From: Clostridia bacterium
Lineage (GTDB): Bacteria > Bacillota_A > Clostridia > Christensenellales > Aristaeellaceae
Direction: 5' to 3'
Assembly: GCA_017530275.1 (NCBI GenBank)
Contig: JAFXMP010000191.1
Span: forward strand, 1-6,471
Length of the DNA stretch: 6,471 nt
The notes below the pieces were generated by a model. The model was not told where the DNA came from. It searched no databases and worked only from the letters and a program-made list of their open reading frames with translations. The translations under genes and the position numbers were made by a program. This document shows positions 5,526 through 6,471 of the stretch, piece after piece. Numbering within the stretch: position 1 is the first letter of the stretch; each line of letters opens with the position of its first letter.

Positions 5526-5546
5526 AAACCCCTTCGGGATAAATGT

Positions 5547-5552
5547 GGGAGG
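5547..5552 (+). promoter_or_regulatory. Ribosome binding site that decides the start of the small OB-like gene
   Basis: GGGAGG lies 6 bases before ATG 5559. The frame is open further upstream (from 5463), but that part overlaps the hub gene and the stem-loop, and has no ribosome binding site. Confidence 0.75.
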
Positions 5553-5558
5553 TGTGCT

Positions 5559-5786
5559 ATGGGTAAGAGCTGTGATTGTATGGCCCTATGGGGCACCCAG
5601 GCGGAAAGAGGACAAGTGACGGAAAAAACCGGCAGCGGAAGCAGCGCGGTTTATACCGTTCGGAGTTATGACAGGCCGGGGCTTGTGTTTTCCGGCATTA
5701 AGGCCGAAACAGAAGTGGCCGTAGACGATAAGGTTTGTTTCTTCGGATTCAGCGACGGAACAGGCCGGATCATTTATAAGCTATAA
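5559..5786 (+). CDS. Small beta-rich protein, OB-fold-like, putative baseplate component
   Basis: 75 residues from ATG 5559. The sequence reads as successive strands and turns: RGQVTEKTGSGS, AVYTVRSYDRPGLVFSGI, EVAVDDKVCFFGFSDGTGRI and a final IIYKL. A repeated 'strand, Gly-turn, strand' arrangement with 'V-x-x-x-D-x-V-x-x-x-x-F-x-D-G-x-G-x-I-I' is typical of the small OB domains found in phage baseplate spike/hub partners (compare the OB domain of gpV and gp45-like proteins). No spike repeat or metal-binding tip follows. Three cysteines are present (C5 and C7 close to the N-terminus, C60). It lies directly after the hub gene and before the tape-measure gene, so a baseplate role near the hub is likely. 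The family is not recognised with certainty; the gene call is sound. Confidence 0.65.
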   Translation: MGKSCDCMALWGTQAERGQVTEKTGSGSSAVYTVRSYDRPGLVFSGIKAETEVAVDDKVCFFGFSDGTGRIIYKL

Positions 5787-5823
5787 GTAATATCGTGACG
5801 TAGCGCGTAAAGGAAGTGAAACC

Positions 5824-6471
5824 ATGGGTAAGGAACTAACCACAACAGTAGTCCTTAACGGACGGGCTACGTCGGGGTTTACCGCTCTTGCGGACAAGGT
5901 AACGCAGTTAGGGTATGTAATCAGCCAGTTGGGCGGCCAGGTTGGCGAATGGGAAAAAGAAAGCCTGGAAATCTACAAGAATTACGAAACCTATATGCTG
6001 GAAGCCAAGGGCGCGATGAGCGCCACGGCAAAGAGCGCAAGCGAGCTTGAACGTACCTACGCCGCACTGGAAGAGCACGCGCAGGAATGGGCCAGCACCA
6101 CGATTTTCCATACAAACGACGTTGCGAAGGCGATCAGTGAAGCCGCGCACGCGGGCTGGGACTATGAGAAGATGCTGCAGGGCATCCCGGAAGCCATGGT
6201 TCTGGCCCAGGCGGGCAACACGGATCTTTCCAGCGGCCTTGATATGCTTATCAAGACCATTAACGGCACGGGCATTGCCTTTGAAGACAGCGGAAAATTC
6301 GTCGATCAGTGGGTTATGGCGGCCAACAGCAGCGCAACGACGGTCAGCGAGCTGGGCGAAGCCATGGAGAAGATGGGCGCTACTGCCCGATTCGGTGACA
6401 GCACGGAAGAACTGCTCACCATGCTGGCCGTATTGGCAAACACCGGTACAGTCGGAAGCGCTGCCGGTACC
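5824..6471 (+). CDS. Tail tape-measure protein, TP901 family, N-terminal part (continues past window)
   Basis: The frame is open from ATG 5824 to the right edge (216 codons visible) with AAAGGA (5809-5814) 9 bases upstream. Residues 1-35 are a short variable leader (starting MGKELTTTVVLNGRATSGF), and a helical, probably coiled-coil segment follows to about residue 95. From about residue 98 the sequence matches the TP901-type tape-measure core. The matching elements are TIFHTNDVAKAISEAAHAGW, 'GIPEAMVLAQAGNTDLSSGL', then 'MAANSSATTVSELGEAMEKM', 'STEELLTMLAVLANTGTVGS' and AAGT at the edge. Tape-measure proteins fix tail length, occupy the tube lumen and are ejected at infection. The complete gene is normally one of the longest in the phage, so most of it lies outside the window. 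The identity is secure. Confidence 0.93.
   Translation, partial: MGKELTTTVVLNGRATSGFTALADKVTQLGYVISQLGGQVGEWEKESLEIYKNYETYMLEAKGAMSATAKSASELERTYAALEEHAQEWASTTIFHTNDVAKAISEAAHAGWDYEKMLQGIPEAMVLAQAGNTDLSSGLDMLIKTINGTGIAFEDSGKFVDQWVMAANSSATTVSELGEAMEKMGATARFGDSTEELLTMLAVLANTGTVGSAAGT

Noticed and set aside
5463..5558. Longer start (5463) for the small OB-like gene
   Set aside because: The added residues would overlap the hub gene and read through the stem-loop. There is no ribosome binding site at 5463, while ATG 5559 has GGGAGG.
5543..5566. Seven-codon open frame overlapping the start of the OB-like gene
   Set aside because: Its ATG has no binding site of its own, and short frames like this arise by chance; there is no sign of leader-peptide control.

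Overview
This window is part of the late structural region of a tailed bacteriophage or prophage with a contractile tail (myophage type). All the genes I can support lie on the + strand and are tightly packed. They run from the end of a head gene, through head-completion and neck genes, into the tail sheath, tail tube, tail assembly chaperone, baseplate hub and tape-measure genes. The window cuts the first gene at its 5' end and the tape-measure gene at its 3' end. Nothing in the sequence identifies the host species. Strong AGGAGG-type ribosome binding sites, fairly GC-rich coding sequence and proteins resembling the PBSX/Mu/P2-like tail families fit a Gram-positive (Clostridia-like, possibly gut) host, but this is inference.

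Layout: 3-170 is the C-terminal end of an upstream head gene, possibly the major capsid protein. 186-539 and 536-739 are two small overlapping genes whose products have a short folded N-terminus and a Lys/Glu/Ala/Pro-rich tail. 746-1093 is a probable head-tail stopper. 1106-1774 is a probable tail terminator or neck protein. 1788-3296 is the tail sheath. 3317-3832 is the tail tube. A strong intrinsic terminator follows at 3841-3884. After it, 3933-4412 encodes the tail assembly chaperone, and a -1 slippery heptamer (4364-4370) would extend this product into an overlapping frame ending at 4543. 4565-5482 encodes a gpD/XkdQ-like baseplate hub, 5559-5786 a small beta-rich (OB-like) protein, and 5824 to the end the N-terminal part of a TP901-family tape-measure protein.

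How the genes work together: the stopper and terminator close the head and tail ends that meet at the neck. The tube protein polymerises around the tape-measure protein with help from the chaperone and its frameshifted form, starting from a baseplate built around the hub. The sheath then polymerises around the tube and contracts at infection. The two most notable points are the well-formed -1 frameshift signal, with a continuously open second frame that lacks its own ribosome binding site, and the gene order, with hub and OB-like genes placed before the tape-measure gene instead of after it. I found no RNA genes, CRISPR arrays, insertion sequences, attachment sites or defence systems. No gene-free stretch exceeds about 100 bases.
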